From Roridomyces roridus (Eukaryota > Basidiomycota > Agaricomycetes > Agaricales > Mycenaceae), in the NCBI GenBank assembly GCA_029378245.1, contig JARKIF010000010.1, forward strand, positions 62,001-126,000: 64,000 nt of DNA, given 5' to 3'. The notes below the pieces were generated by a model. It was not told the origin of the DNA. It ran no database searches and was given only the letters and a program-made list of their open reading frames with translations. Every line of letters starts with the position of its first letter. Positions within the stretch are counted from its first letter, which is position 1. A program made the position numbers and the translations under genes. This document shows positions 52,035 through 61,512 of this stretch, one piece after another.

Positions 52035-53500
52035 TCAACCTTCGCCTTGGTCGAAGAGGCAGAACGTAGACGCGCCACAAATTAACGCCCGCCAAAGGCG
52101 ATACTCTTTCGCACCACATTCCCAAAAATCAGCCATCGTATCTACACACAGTTCAGCAACATAAAAGAAAGAAGAGAAACTCGACACGTACGCCCACAGT
52201 GCACTTGCACTTCCAGATGCCTCAATCTCATCTGCTCCCAAAAGCTCTACAAGCACCGCATGCTCTTGCCAGAATTCCCGCTCAAACAAGCTCGCCGAAG
52301 GCCTGAAAGTCGGGAGCGTCTCTTGGCGGCTACGTTTCCAACGCACGATATCTTGCAGGGCCGTGTAAACCTTTTCCGTGTGTTTCTCTTGTGGTTGCAC
52401 GATTATGGTCCTCAAAGACGGCCACGGGGCCGAATCCGGACCTAATAGGTCTGAGAGGATATTTACGGTGAAGCACTCGTAAATGAGAGCTAAGGAGGAG
52501 AGGGCGGGAAAGAGCTATATTGGAGGCGACGATATAGGTTTGTAGCGAGCTAATTCTGCTTCGTTGCTGTCGCAGTCATCATTGATTACTAGGTAGTCGA
52601 ACGCAAGGGAAGTCAACGCGGGAAATGTCAAGCCCGCGGACCGTTGGTGCTGGGTCGAGTTGAACAGCATGGCAATCTGGTATCCGTGAGCATTTGTGAT
52701 ATTGAAATGCATGAGGCAGGGCGTGTCGAAGGAAGTGAGAGGAGACGACAGCCCCGAAGTTTCACCATCCTCGAAATCAAGATGAAGATGAGTGAGGAAC
52801 TTCAAAGTTATCCCGCTGTTCAATGTGTACACGTCATTTTGCACTTGGATGTACAAGTGAGTCAGCGAAGGCAGCAGCCTTGTCACGTCGAGGAAGATTT
52901 CCGGGTCTCTCTTGCTGTCCAGGAAGCTACCGGACATGAGCTTGAGATGCATCTCTTCAACTCGAGGGACCTGAATTGAGTCCCAATTTGCGAGGGTAAA
53001 TCAATGGGTGTCGGAGCCTCGCCACCGTTGTCCTCGATTTGGAGGTGCTCGAGGTAGGGCATGGCGACATTTCGGAACGGACGCAAAACGCCCTCAATGC
53101 GCGGTAGCTTCTGAATGCGATGTACAAGCGTGAAATCCGAGAGATATGCGGCACCAAGTGAGCTAGGCTCTGTGTTTCGACGTGGTGCCCAGTGTACACT
53201 ATGACACATATTTTGCACGTCGCGGATCATTGCAGGTAGAGCTGAGATAGTTGCACAGATCCTTCGCACGTAAAGTCGATTTCGACTCGCCTCCACAGTA
53301 TACAGGCGCTTGAAACTGTGTCGCGGAATCGACGACAGATGTGGGACAGAGTCAGTTCCGCTTCCAATTCCAAATGCCATATCCAAGGCTCCGAGTCCGA
53401 ATCGTCAGGGACGCAGTTCTCTTGCCCTGCAGCCGCAATCGCAATGACTAGCTCGTCTGGGAGCCGGAGAAACGGAGGCGTCTCTGTAGTAGAGGTCATG
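52035..53500 (-). pseudogene. F-box/leucine-rich pseudogene, close copy of 21950-23428
   Basis: Starts MTSTTETPPFLRLPDELVIAIA and follows the intact gene closely. Lesions: CGA to TGA after SQLYLQ (near 53227-53229), a frameshift after YRALRA, loss of the ALPPWTAATT segment, and a TAG before LFPALSSLAL (near 52514). The C-terminus (IVRWKRSRQETLPTFR, REFWQEHAVLVELL) is well kept. Dead copy of the family; two of the stops involve C-to-T-type changes. Confidence 0.85.
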
Positions 53501-54040
53501 GGAAGAGGCAGCAAGAAGTGAAATGATGGCTTCCGCCAAGCTTCCGCCTTCACTGAATCACTGCATCCGAACAATCAACTGGCCCGGGAAGGCATCGGTC
53601 GATTTCCCGACGGCACGGTGTGCGACGCCGGTGTTGCTTACGCCTTGTTTTCGTATCATTTTTTGTCCAAAACGCCAGAGTTCAAAAATCTACTGAAAAT
53701 GAGTCCCAAACGCATCGACAATGAGCGCGTGAAACCCTATCACTGCCCACGTAGACACAGGGTGTGTAAATGCCCGTAGACGTAGGTCTGCGTACGGGTC
53801 TGGCTACTGGGGTAGAGAAGGGGGTAGACAAAGCCGTCAGGGATGGGGTACAAGCACGAAGCCAGAGGTAACGTCAGGTGTGTCTATTTCGGTCCGTCTC
53901 CGGGGCTAGACAGAGATAAAGATCGGTCTAGGCCAGTAGACCCAGGCGTACATGGATCCACAGGTCTGCCTATCTGGACCCGGAACGCAGTGTATGGTGC
54001 AAAAACACGAATGATTGTATTTATCGACAGATTCCTTTTG
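53501..54040. other. Repeat-like stretch with many GTAGAC motifs
   Basis: 53745-53990 contains repeated GTAGAC/GTCTGC-type words and GGGTAGA, suggesting a degraded element, but I found no terminal repeats or target duplication. Confidence 0.35.
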
Positions 54041-55329
54041 CTAAAATGCTTCTACCAGTTCCACCTCGACCTCATTCTCTGCCCAATATTCTCTCGAAAA
54101 AAGGCTTTGCGAAAGCCTCAACTTGGGAACCGCTTCTTGATTTTCCCGCTTCCATTGCAGGATCTCCCGAAGAGCATCGTACACAGCATCAAGGTCTGGT
54201 TCCAACGGCCAGACGGTGACGGTCTGCAAAAGCGGCCAGGGCCGTGAATTGCGGCCCAGCGTCTCTGTAAGCATCCGCGCAGTGAAGCACTGGTTGATGA
54301 GGGACCAAGATGATAGGCGGGGGAAGAGGTGGATGGGAGGAGACGCAATCGTCTGGTAATGTGGATAAACGTCCTCATTATCCTTGCACTGCGTATGCTC
54401 CGGCTCCGGCTCCTTCTGGACGCACGAGAGCGATGCCAATGCCGAAAAGGACGACTTGAATTGAGTCGAATCGGAGTTGAAGAGTACGGAAATCTGGTCG
54501 CCGTGACATTCGTACAAGGTAAGATCGGACAGGGCGGGGGTGTCGAAACAGCTGAGTATGTCCAAGAGAGCGCGGACGTCATCCCATCCACAACAGTCCA
54601 AATGGATATGCGCGAGGCATCGGGATGAAATCACAGTGCCTTCGACCCTGCCGAAGGTACCCATGCCGAGTTTCAAAGCAATCAAGGAGGGGAGTTGGTC
54701 GGTTATATCGGTGAAGATTTCCGACCACTCGCCAGTTAGGCTCGCGGACTCCTTGAATTCGACGTGTGTGAGGTAGTTCAGCCACTGATGAGCGCCCGTC
54801 AAGCAGTAAGACATGCTGAGGGAGAATAGCTTTGCGGCTCCAAGTGAGAACAAATCGTCGGGAAGTCGGTACGGATTGTCAAAGTTATTGGGTCTGGTAA
54901 CGACCTCGAAGTGTTGTAAACGGGGTACCGCGACATTTCGCAAAGGTTCCAGCAACTCGTCCAAGTAACTTGAACGATTGGCTACGACATTCAGTCGCGA
55001 AATACGAATGATATGCGGAGTGAGCAGAGGGAGACCCTCGCTCAAAATCTCCGTCGAACGGCCGGGGGCTCGCAATGTGACCCAGATTTCGCGTGCTGCC
55101 GATCGTTCAAGGTAGAGTTGGGAGAGGTTTATGGATATTTCACTCGTGGCATCCATCTCCACCTCTGCCCAGAGCTCCGGCGACCCTATGACTGCGTAGC
55201 GAAAGCGGCGGCATATACTGAACAAAATGAGTTCTGATTTGGAATTTCCCTCCTCTCCGTTCTGACTTGCCACCTCAATCTCTACGATGAGCTCGTTTGG
55301 GAGGGAAAGGATGGGATTTGGGCAGCCAT
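54041..55329 (-). pseudogene. F-box/leucine-rich protein, second copy with the shared frameshift
   Basis: Strong-context ATG at 55329 (CCACCATGGCTGCCC) but one base out of frame with ILSLPNELIVEIEVASQNG. The F-box frame itself is open for more than 430 codons: ICRRFRYAVIG, LWAEVEMDA, LPSLIALKLGM, FPRLSSWSLIN, WAENEVEVELVEAF-stop. Close paralogue of 50267-51519, same length and same lesion, so the change predates the duplication. A long clean frame after the shift argues either for recent loss or for another way of starting. SCF adaptor role by family. Confidence 0.65.
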
Positions 55330-55646
55330 GGTGGAGGCAAGAGCCAAGAAAGAAGCCGTCATCACAATTCACTGATCAACACTTTTGTGGGCGTCAACTC
55401 CCATGGCCCTCCGAAACTTGGGACTGGATTTCGAGCAGTTCACAGAGACTGAACTCATATGCAGTCCTCACTCACTCGTGCGAGATTCTCCTCGTTGCGT
55501 TCAGCACGTCTATACTTTCCGTCGTCGATCCGGACCTCTCTGCATCTGCCACGCCGTGCATCGTCGAGTGTCTCAAGTTCTCCCCGCAATTTCTTTGAAT
55601 ACACGTCGGGACTATGGCTGTAAGTCGTCCTATATGAATCTTATCC
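55330..55646. other. Divergent interval between F-box and APH genes
   Basis: The left 150 bp match 51540-51690, showing that the divergent block was duplicated as a unit. Confidence 0.6.
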
Positions 55647-57278
55647 ATGTCTCTAACGCCGCCCAGAGTCAACAACGATCTTCGTCTTGCAGAGCGCAAG
55701 CGCGAGTTTGACGTCCGAGAGCTGCGTCGACTTGCAGCACAGTCTGTCAATCGGAAGCTTCAGGACGTGGAAGCCATAGAGAAGCTCGACGAGGGAGGCT
55801 TCAATCGCGTCTTCCTCATCACCATGCACGACGGGTTCCAGATGATCGCTCGTATCCCGTATCCCGTCTTGGTACCCAAATTCCACGCCATTGCTAGCGA
55901 GGTCGCCACGATGGGCTTCCTCCGCGCCCATGGCCTGCCCGTTCCCAAGGTGTACGGCTACTCTCCTACTTCGGACAACGCTGCCAAGACCGAGTACATC
56001 TTCATGGAGTTTGTGAAGGGTACAAAGTTCGCCGACGTGTGGCTGCAGTTGAAAGAAGCGGATCTTGCCTCCATCTTGCGCCAACTTGTCAAGCTCGAGT
56101 CTCTGATGATGTCCATACCGTTCCCGGCCGGTGGAAGCCTCTACTTTGCCGACGACTTGGAAAAGATGGCAGCGGAAAAGACGGGCATCTCGATTTCCCT
56201 CAACGGCCAGCGTTTCTGCATCGGTCCAGATGTCAGGGTGCATATGTGGTTTGGGCAAAGGTCGCAGCTCGATCTGAACCGAGGCCCTTGTACGTATGTT
56301 TCTCTCGACTTTCCGGACGTAATTGACCTTTTGACATAGACCAAAACGCCGAGGAAGCACTCGCAGCAGCCGCACTCAAGGAGATCGCATACCTGGAACG
56401 CTTTGGTCGACCTCTGCTCCCGTTCCAGCGCGGTAGAAGGGAGGCGTACAACTACGAGAAGCAGTCACCTCTGGACCACATCGAGAATCTCCAACGCTAC
56501 CTTCTCATCGCCCCCTCGCTCATTCCCGACAACCCATCGCTCCGAGAATTCTGTATCCGCCATCCTGATCTTCAGCCCAGCAATGTCATGGTGTCGACCT
56601 CGCCAGATTCTGGCCAGCTGGAGATTGTCAGCCTGATCGATTGGCAACAAGCTTCCATCCTGCCCCGCTTCCTGCTCGCCGGTATACCGGATGAAATACA
56701 GAACTACAATGACCCAATCTCGATGCACCTCATCCCACCGGTGTTCCCTTCGGACGCGGACAAGATGGATGAAGCCGATCTGAGCCAGGCCAAGGTTACC
56801 CACCATGACCGCCTCGTTCACTTTCACTACGCCAAGGGCACGGAAGAATACAACAAGGTCCATCATGATGCCCTGTAGGACCCAAAGTCCCTCCTCATTA
56901 GGCACCTCTTCTCCGAAGCCGGTTATACCTGGGAGGGTGAGATCCACGACCTGAAAGCTGCGCTGGTTCAGGTGACAGAGGTGGGGGACGCTTATGGGGA
57001 GACGTGTTGCGTGCCCCATCAAGTTCGAGCAAGACGACGTGAGCAAGACCAAGGCGTTTAGCGAAACCCTGGAGTCGGTTGCCGAGAACGTTCGGGCTTT
57101 TCGAGAGTTGATCGGTTATGGGAAAGCGGAGACGTGGGTTCCTACCGAGCACTACGGGAAAGCCAAAGAGTTTGGCGAGCAGTTGAAGCGCGATATCTTG
57201 ATGGCACTGCCGGAGGAGCGGGACATTGTTCGGGCGAATTGGCTGTTGGACGATATGGATGAGGAGGATTACATGTAG
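55647..57278 (+). pseudogene. APH/AIM9-type phosphotransferase with a late stop and frameshift
   Basis: Exons 55647-56289 and 56340 onward. N-lobe: AERKREFDVRELRRLAAQSV, LDEGGFNRVFLITMHDG, MIARIPYP, VPKFHAIASEVATMGFL; hinge EYIFMEFVKGT; catalytic HPDLQPSNVMV (Brenner-type HxDxxxxN) and LIDWQQAS for metal binding. This is the fungal aminoglycoside-phosphotransferase-like family; substrates are unknown. A TAG at 56876-56878 follows HHDAL, after which conserved sequence continues (LLIRHLFSEAGYTWEGEIHDL), then a frameshift near 56985, then CPIKFEQDDVSK to the stop at 57276. The kinase core is intact, so a shortened product is conceivable. Confidence 0.8.
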
Positions 57279-57603
57279 CTTGTGGGCCCTGCTCCCTGCG
57301 CGCGATCTCGACGTCGGTTCTGCCCAGGTCGACATGGTACGTTGATGGCTTCTCTCCTCCCATTCCATTTTTTGCTCACCGTACGCGTTGCAGTCCATGG
57401 CATTGCTGATCCCCACGCGCGCGAGTTCTGTGGCTTGGGGCAAGGCGGGGTGGGTACGGGGTATAGGGTCGTCTGTATCGAGGGACGATAGGGATGCTTT
57501 TCGTTTCATGCTCTACATGCACGTGACCGCGCCTGATTGCTTGAATCACCCGGGCCGTTTCATCTCAAAATGACTCGTTCACCCTCCTTCCCTGCATTCC
57601 TCA
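57279..57603. other. Intergenic interval
   Basis: Promoter region of the GFA gene; nothing else seen. Confidence 0.5.
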
Positions 57604-58594
57604 ATGTCTGAGCTCAGGACCTACGAGGGAAATTGCCACTGCGGTCTCGTCAAGTTCTCAGTCCAGCTACCCGCGCTCGAGTCTCTTCACGCTTGCGATT
57701 GCTCCATCTGCACCAAGAAGGGCTACCTCTTCGTCTTTGCTCCCAAGAGCGCTATAACGGTAACGAAAGGCGGTGGCACGGATGGTCTTGGCGCGGACGT
57801 CCTTGTTTCGTATATTTTCGGCCGCAAGCAGCTCGAGCATCGTTTCTGTGGGACGTGCGGAGTAGGATTTGGTATTGTGAATACCGTCCAGGGTGCCCCG
57901 GTTGCCCTCAACGCGCGCCTGTTTCTGGGCCTCGACCTGTGGGCGCTGCCCGTGCAGGAGTCCAAACCCCAAAACGATGCCCCATATGTGCCGCCCGTTT
58001 TCCCCGGTCTCGCGGCTCTTCAGGTAGAGCCACTTGACGAGGGCGAGAAGATCTACCCTGGAAGCTGCCACTGCGGCGCCGTCACGTTTGCCCTGAAGAG
58101 TCCGTGGTTGTTGGAGAAGAAGGGGCCGGAGGATATGGAGAATAACGTCGCGGCGGAATGCAACTGCAGTACATGCATCCGGGTGGGTCTTCTTCACGAA
58201 TACTTATACAACTGCGAACTCAAACGGGGTGTAGCATGCTTCGATTTACACGTATCCACGCCCTCTCACGCGCGTTCCTCAGGCAGCCGCACCCGAGGCG
58301 TTGGCAGAGTATTTTAGCGTCACGGGCAACAAGTTTGTCTCGACGCAATTCTGCCGCGTCTGTGGATGCGTGGTCGGTCTCAGGGTCGTCGGTCCACCGA
58401 ATGCTGCATCGCTCCCAGCGCGTGTTCAAGAGATTATCAAGAAAAAGTGTGATATGCGCCCGGTGCAAGTGCGCGCGCTGGACGTTGTCCTTGGGCTGAA
58501 TGAGGATGACCGCGGAGAGTGGGAGAGAGTCAAGGGCGCGGTGAAGCGTAGTAAGGGGAGTGAGGAGGGCAAGCCTTACGTCGTACCAGAGTAA
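57604..58594 (+). CDS. GFA-family (Mss4-fold) zinc protein with two GFA domains (312 aa)
   Basis: Exons 57604-58182 and 58235-58594; the intron choice restores HASIYTYP, a conserved feature after the second CNCS. First domain: GNCHCGLVKF, CDCSICTKKGYLFVF, HRFCGTCGVGF. Second: GSCHCGAVTF, CNCSTCIR-HASIYTYP, FCRVCGCVV. Cys positions are those of the zinc-binding GFA (glutathione-dependent formaldehyde-activating/CENP-V) fold. The true substrate in such fungal proteins is usually unknown. Convergent with the MSS51-like gene, stops 41 bp apart. C-terminal tail LNEDDRGEWERVKG recurs as fragments in both duplication arms. Confidence 0.88.
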
Positions 58595-58635
58595 GATTAA
58601 CAAGATATATAAATGTCGGACTATACACTCGGTAA

Positions 58636-59767
58636 TCACCCGAATGACCGCGTTCGTGGACCCAAAGCAAAGAGAGAACGGCATAGACCCGATAACGGGT
58701 GCATGAACTCGTTGAGCTTCCCAAGACGGTTTTGCGCTTGCCTCAATACTGTATATGCACCCTCCACATCCTGCAGTCCGACTTCTTGTGCGACCTTCTT
58801 CATGGACATCTAAAGAAGATTGAGAGAGGCAACGCGAGCAAGGACTGGGACGCACGTAATCGTTCTTTTCGTCGGCCTTGCGAGGAGGCACAGAGGAGCT
58901 CAACGCCTGCTCCATCAACCCCAAGGGAACCTCGAAAGCCCCGCCTTCGCTAAAGTCGGTGATGGCGAACGGGATGGCAAATTCAGCGGCGAGGTAGATG
59001 ACATGCCGCCAAGCTCTGAATGCCGCCAGCCCCGCATTCAACGCCACGATCGCGTCTGGATGCTCCGAAGTTTGCCGCGATGGCCGGTAGTATTCGGAGG
59101 TGGAATCGAGGATGATAGCGGAGGGTGCCACCGCCACACGACGTAGGACTGGTGTACTCGAAGACGCAGGGCCGGCGGGATTGAGTACGGCCGTCCTTGA
59201 TAGCTTTCTTCACCGCAGTCTCGGCGCTTGGTCCATACATCACCAAATCCAGGTCGGTGTTGGGGAAGAGCAATGCGAGCTCTCCGAATCTGGTGTATGA
59301 TTCAGATTTGCTGCAACCAAGGAGCGGGTATGATACGTACATCGGAATAAAAGCGATTTCTTCCTGGAGCGACAAGGATTAGTCTACGGAAGATCAGAAA
59401 GAAACGAGTGCTTACTCTTACGCCCGCGTAGACAACGGTCAGCTTCCTCCTCATTCCGGCCTCGGGAACCAGCGTGAATCCTAGCGCTTTCAGACAAGCA
59501 TAAACCGGCAAAGGCCAGTGGAGCAATAGCGCTGCAGGCGACTCGATGGGAATCCCACGCCACTGGTAGTAGCTCGCCCACGACTCTTCAAAGGCAGGGG
59601 AGCGCAGCGCCCGATTCATGCAACGTAGCCAAAGTCGGAATACGGGCCGGAGGCAGTCGCCACCCTTCCTGCTCGCTCAACGGGTCCCATGGCGCCCGAA
59701 AAGCGAGGTGAGCTCCTGGTGCCACTCCAGCCAGCAGTCGGTGAAAACAACGAGTAGCATTAGACAT
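58636..59767 (-). pseudogene. MSS51-type C-terminal-domain protein, frameshifted
   Basis: Text in order: RALRSPAFEESWASYYQWRG, ALLLHWPLPVYACLKALGF, RRKLTVVYAG; intron (about 59359-59414); EEIAFIPMYVSYPLLG, FGELALLFPNTDLDLVMYG, RRPCVFEYTSPTSCGGGTLR; then one extra base shifts frame to IILDSTSEYYRPS, HPDAIVALNAGLA, AEFAIPFAITDFSE; intron (about 58802-58848); MKKVAQEVGLQDVEGAY to the stop at 58636. This is the domain found in yeast Mss51 and many basidiomycete MYND-type proteins. Upstream of RALRSP there is an in-frame TGA, and no MYND finger is seen. Two lesions suggest a pseudogene. Source of the fragments in both arms. Confidence 0.7.
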
Positions 59768-59811
59768 CTAAGAATACAAACAAGTAGATTCGATATGGTG
59801 CGTACATACAA

Positions 59812-60425
59812 TCAATGTCCCGCCGTGTCCACCGAGTTGCGAATCTCCGCAGACAGCGAAGGGTCGGTAAAGCTGTGATTGCACTTGACGCATACGTAGA
59901 AGAGGATCATGCGTGTCTCCTTCCGTTTGGACTGGTCTTGGTAGAAAACCGAACTGGACGAAGGACAGTTGGTTAGCATACGTGGATAGATGAGGATGAA
60001 GTGGTGACGCACTCTTCATTCCCGCATTGTGGACAAGGAATATTGGAATGTGCCTGCATTCGTACGTCGGTCAAAAGGTGCCCAAAAGCCTGAAAAACGC
60101 AAGCGAACGCACCAACGTAGGGTCCGTCCCCAAGTCCGTCGTCACACCCACTTGCTCTCTGCGCAGCGTCAGCGTCAATGCCGCCCATCCCACAGGCACG
60201 AGCAGACTCACTTTGTGACGTTGAGCAAATCGTTACGATACACGCATTTGTTCTCGCTGGTAGAATCTTCATCGTATGTGCAGATTCGGCAGGCGTAGAC
60301 CATCATCCGCCGCTGTGGGTCGGCTTTCGGGTACAGGAGGTTGTTGCATTCGGAGCAAAAGTAAAGGGATGACTGGAGGGAGCGGCTTAGCCAGGCGCAA
60401 GGCGGACTGAAAAAAGGCACACCAT
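59812..60425 (-). CDS. RPB9: RNA polymerase II subunit RPB9 (130 aa)
   Basis: Five exons: 60423-60425 (ATG only), 60212-60372, 60113-60158, 60013-60053, 59812-59953; all phases agree. First zinc ribbon: FCSECNNLLYPK and CRICTY; linker DLLNVTKEQVGVTTDLGTDPTL, a conserved RPB9 feature; second TFIIS-type ribbon: CPQCGNED, FYQDQSKRKETRMILFYVCVKCNHSFTD. RPB9 supports start-site choice, elongation and proofreading. The first exon is only the start codon (ATG|GTGTGC...CCAG|TCATCC); without that intron there is no good start in frame. C-terminal extension SLSAEIRNSVDTAGH. Housekeeping, single copy. Confidence 0.93.
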
Positions 60426-61512
60426 TGGTGAATTGCCGACCTGGAGAATGTACAGGTGGAGACGCGAGCGGGCGCGAAGATCGAGGTTTTGAGCAAAGCT
60501 CGGGGTGGCTGTGTCGCACGCCGATGGTCTCGAAAGAGGTGCACACAAAAAAATTCATTCAGCCACATTCTAGATGCATCTACAGCAAGCCATGCCCATG
60601 TCGATTTATTACGCAGAGAACAAAAGCAGCCATCCGTCCGACCTCCTTCCACCAAACTGTGACTGTCATTCCCGACGAAAATGCACCTTGCCTTCCCCGG
60701 GCTTGACCAGTGCGTAGCCGAGAACCCGGGGATGCGCCCGAGTAGGCCCGAGTCCTCGTTAAAGGGATTGGACTAAGCCTTGAATCTTGATATCGAGTCA
60801 CTTGGGTTTGAGGACTGGCGATGACCTCGCGGCTCCGCCGTGATCAACAGACGAATGCGACGACCACAGCAGATGATATGCAAAATCCCGAAAGTGTTGA
60901 AGATACGGTAAAAAGCGCTGGAGGTATTCCGACGAGAGGCTATGCGAAGAAATATAGACCAAGGACACTGCGAGCAAAAAAAAAAAAAAGTCAAAGTCCG
61001 AGTCATGCATGGTGGTCCTGTGTGATGGAAAGATAGACTGTGTCAGCAACGCTGTATGGCGAAGAACGGTCGTGAACGAGCCCAATAAGCCAAGCAGAGC
61101 AAACTCAGCAAAGCGTAGAAGAGCGTAGATGGAGGAAGACAACAGAAGAGTTGCGTAAGGATCGGCGTGATGGTCTCCATGCGGTTGCGATTTACCTCCG
61201 TCTACCGCTCCCGAGGCTTCTTTTGGCATCTAGGGGCTTGCATGGGCTTGCCCTTGCTCAGGAAGAGCCAGCAGGATGAGGAGGGCGACGGCGCACACAA
61301 CACCACCGGTAGCTCGCACAAGGTACATCATTCATCTCGTGACCTTCTTTCCCATCACACCGGGGTGAAACCGAACGGCCTGAATCACTGATCAACCTAG
61401 GTAGTAGCCCCATTTCTCTCCACAGGATCTTCAAGAGCATGGGATGTCGTCCCGCTTGCGCAGCAAGCAAGTGAGTGTTCCTTTTGCTTTCAAAGTTGTT
61501 TTTTATGCGTTA
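60426..61512. other. Stretch between RPB9 and the helicase with uncertain coding
   Basis: Overlapping open frames on both strands: plus 60821-61036 (basic, begins MTSRLRRDQQ) and minus 60798-61229. Neither matches a known family. A 14-base A run at about 60977-60990 lies in both frames. Confidence 0.35.
60798..61229 (-). CDS. Candidate membrane protein, unrecognised (143 aa)
   Basis: ATG at 61229 (MPKEASGAVDGGKSQ), His/Asp-rich start, then hydrophobic segments at about residues 27-60 (LLLSSSIYALLRFAEFALLG) and 78-95 (FFFFLLAVSLVYI). The second includes a Phe run encoded by the A/T homopolymer, which may be an intron tract rather than coding. No family recognised. Shares strand with RPB9 and the helicase. 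Confidence 0.25.
   Translation of the reverse strand: MPKEASGAVDGGKSQPHGDHHADPYATLLLSSSIYALLRFAEFALLGLLGSFTTVLRHTALLTQSIFPSHRTTMHDSDFDFFFFLLAVSLVYISSHSLSSEYLQRFLPYLQHFRDFAYHLLWSSHSSVDHGGAARSSPVLKPK

Noticed and set aside
53745..53990. Possible MITE with GTAGAC words
   Set aside because: No inverted termini or target duplication could be matched.
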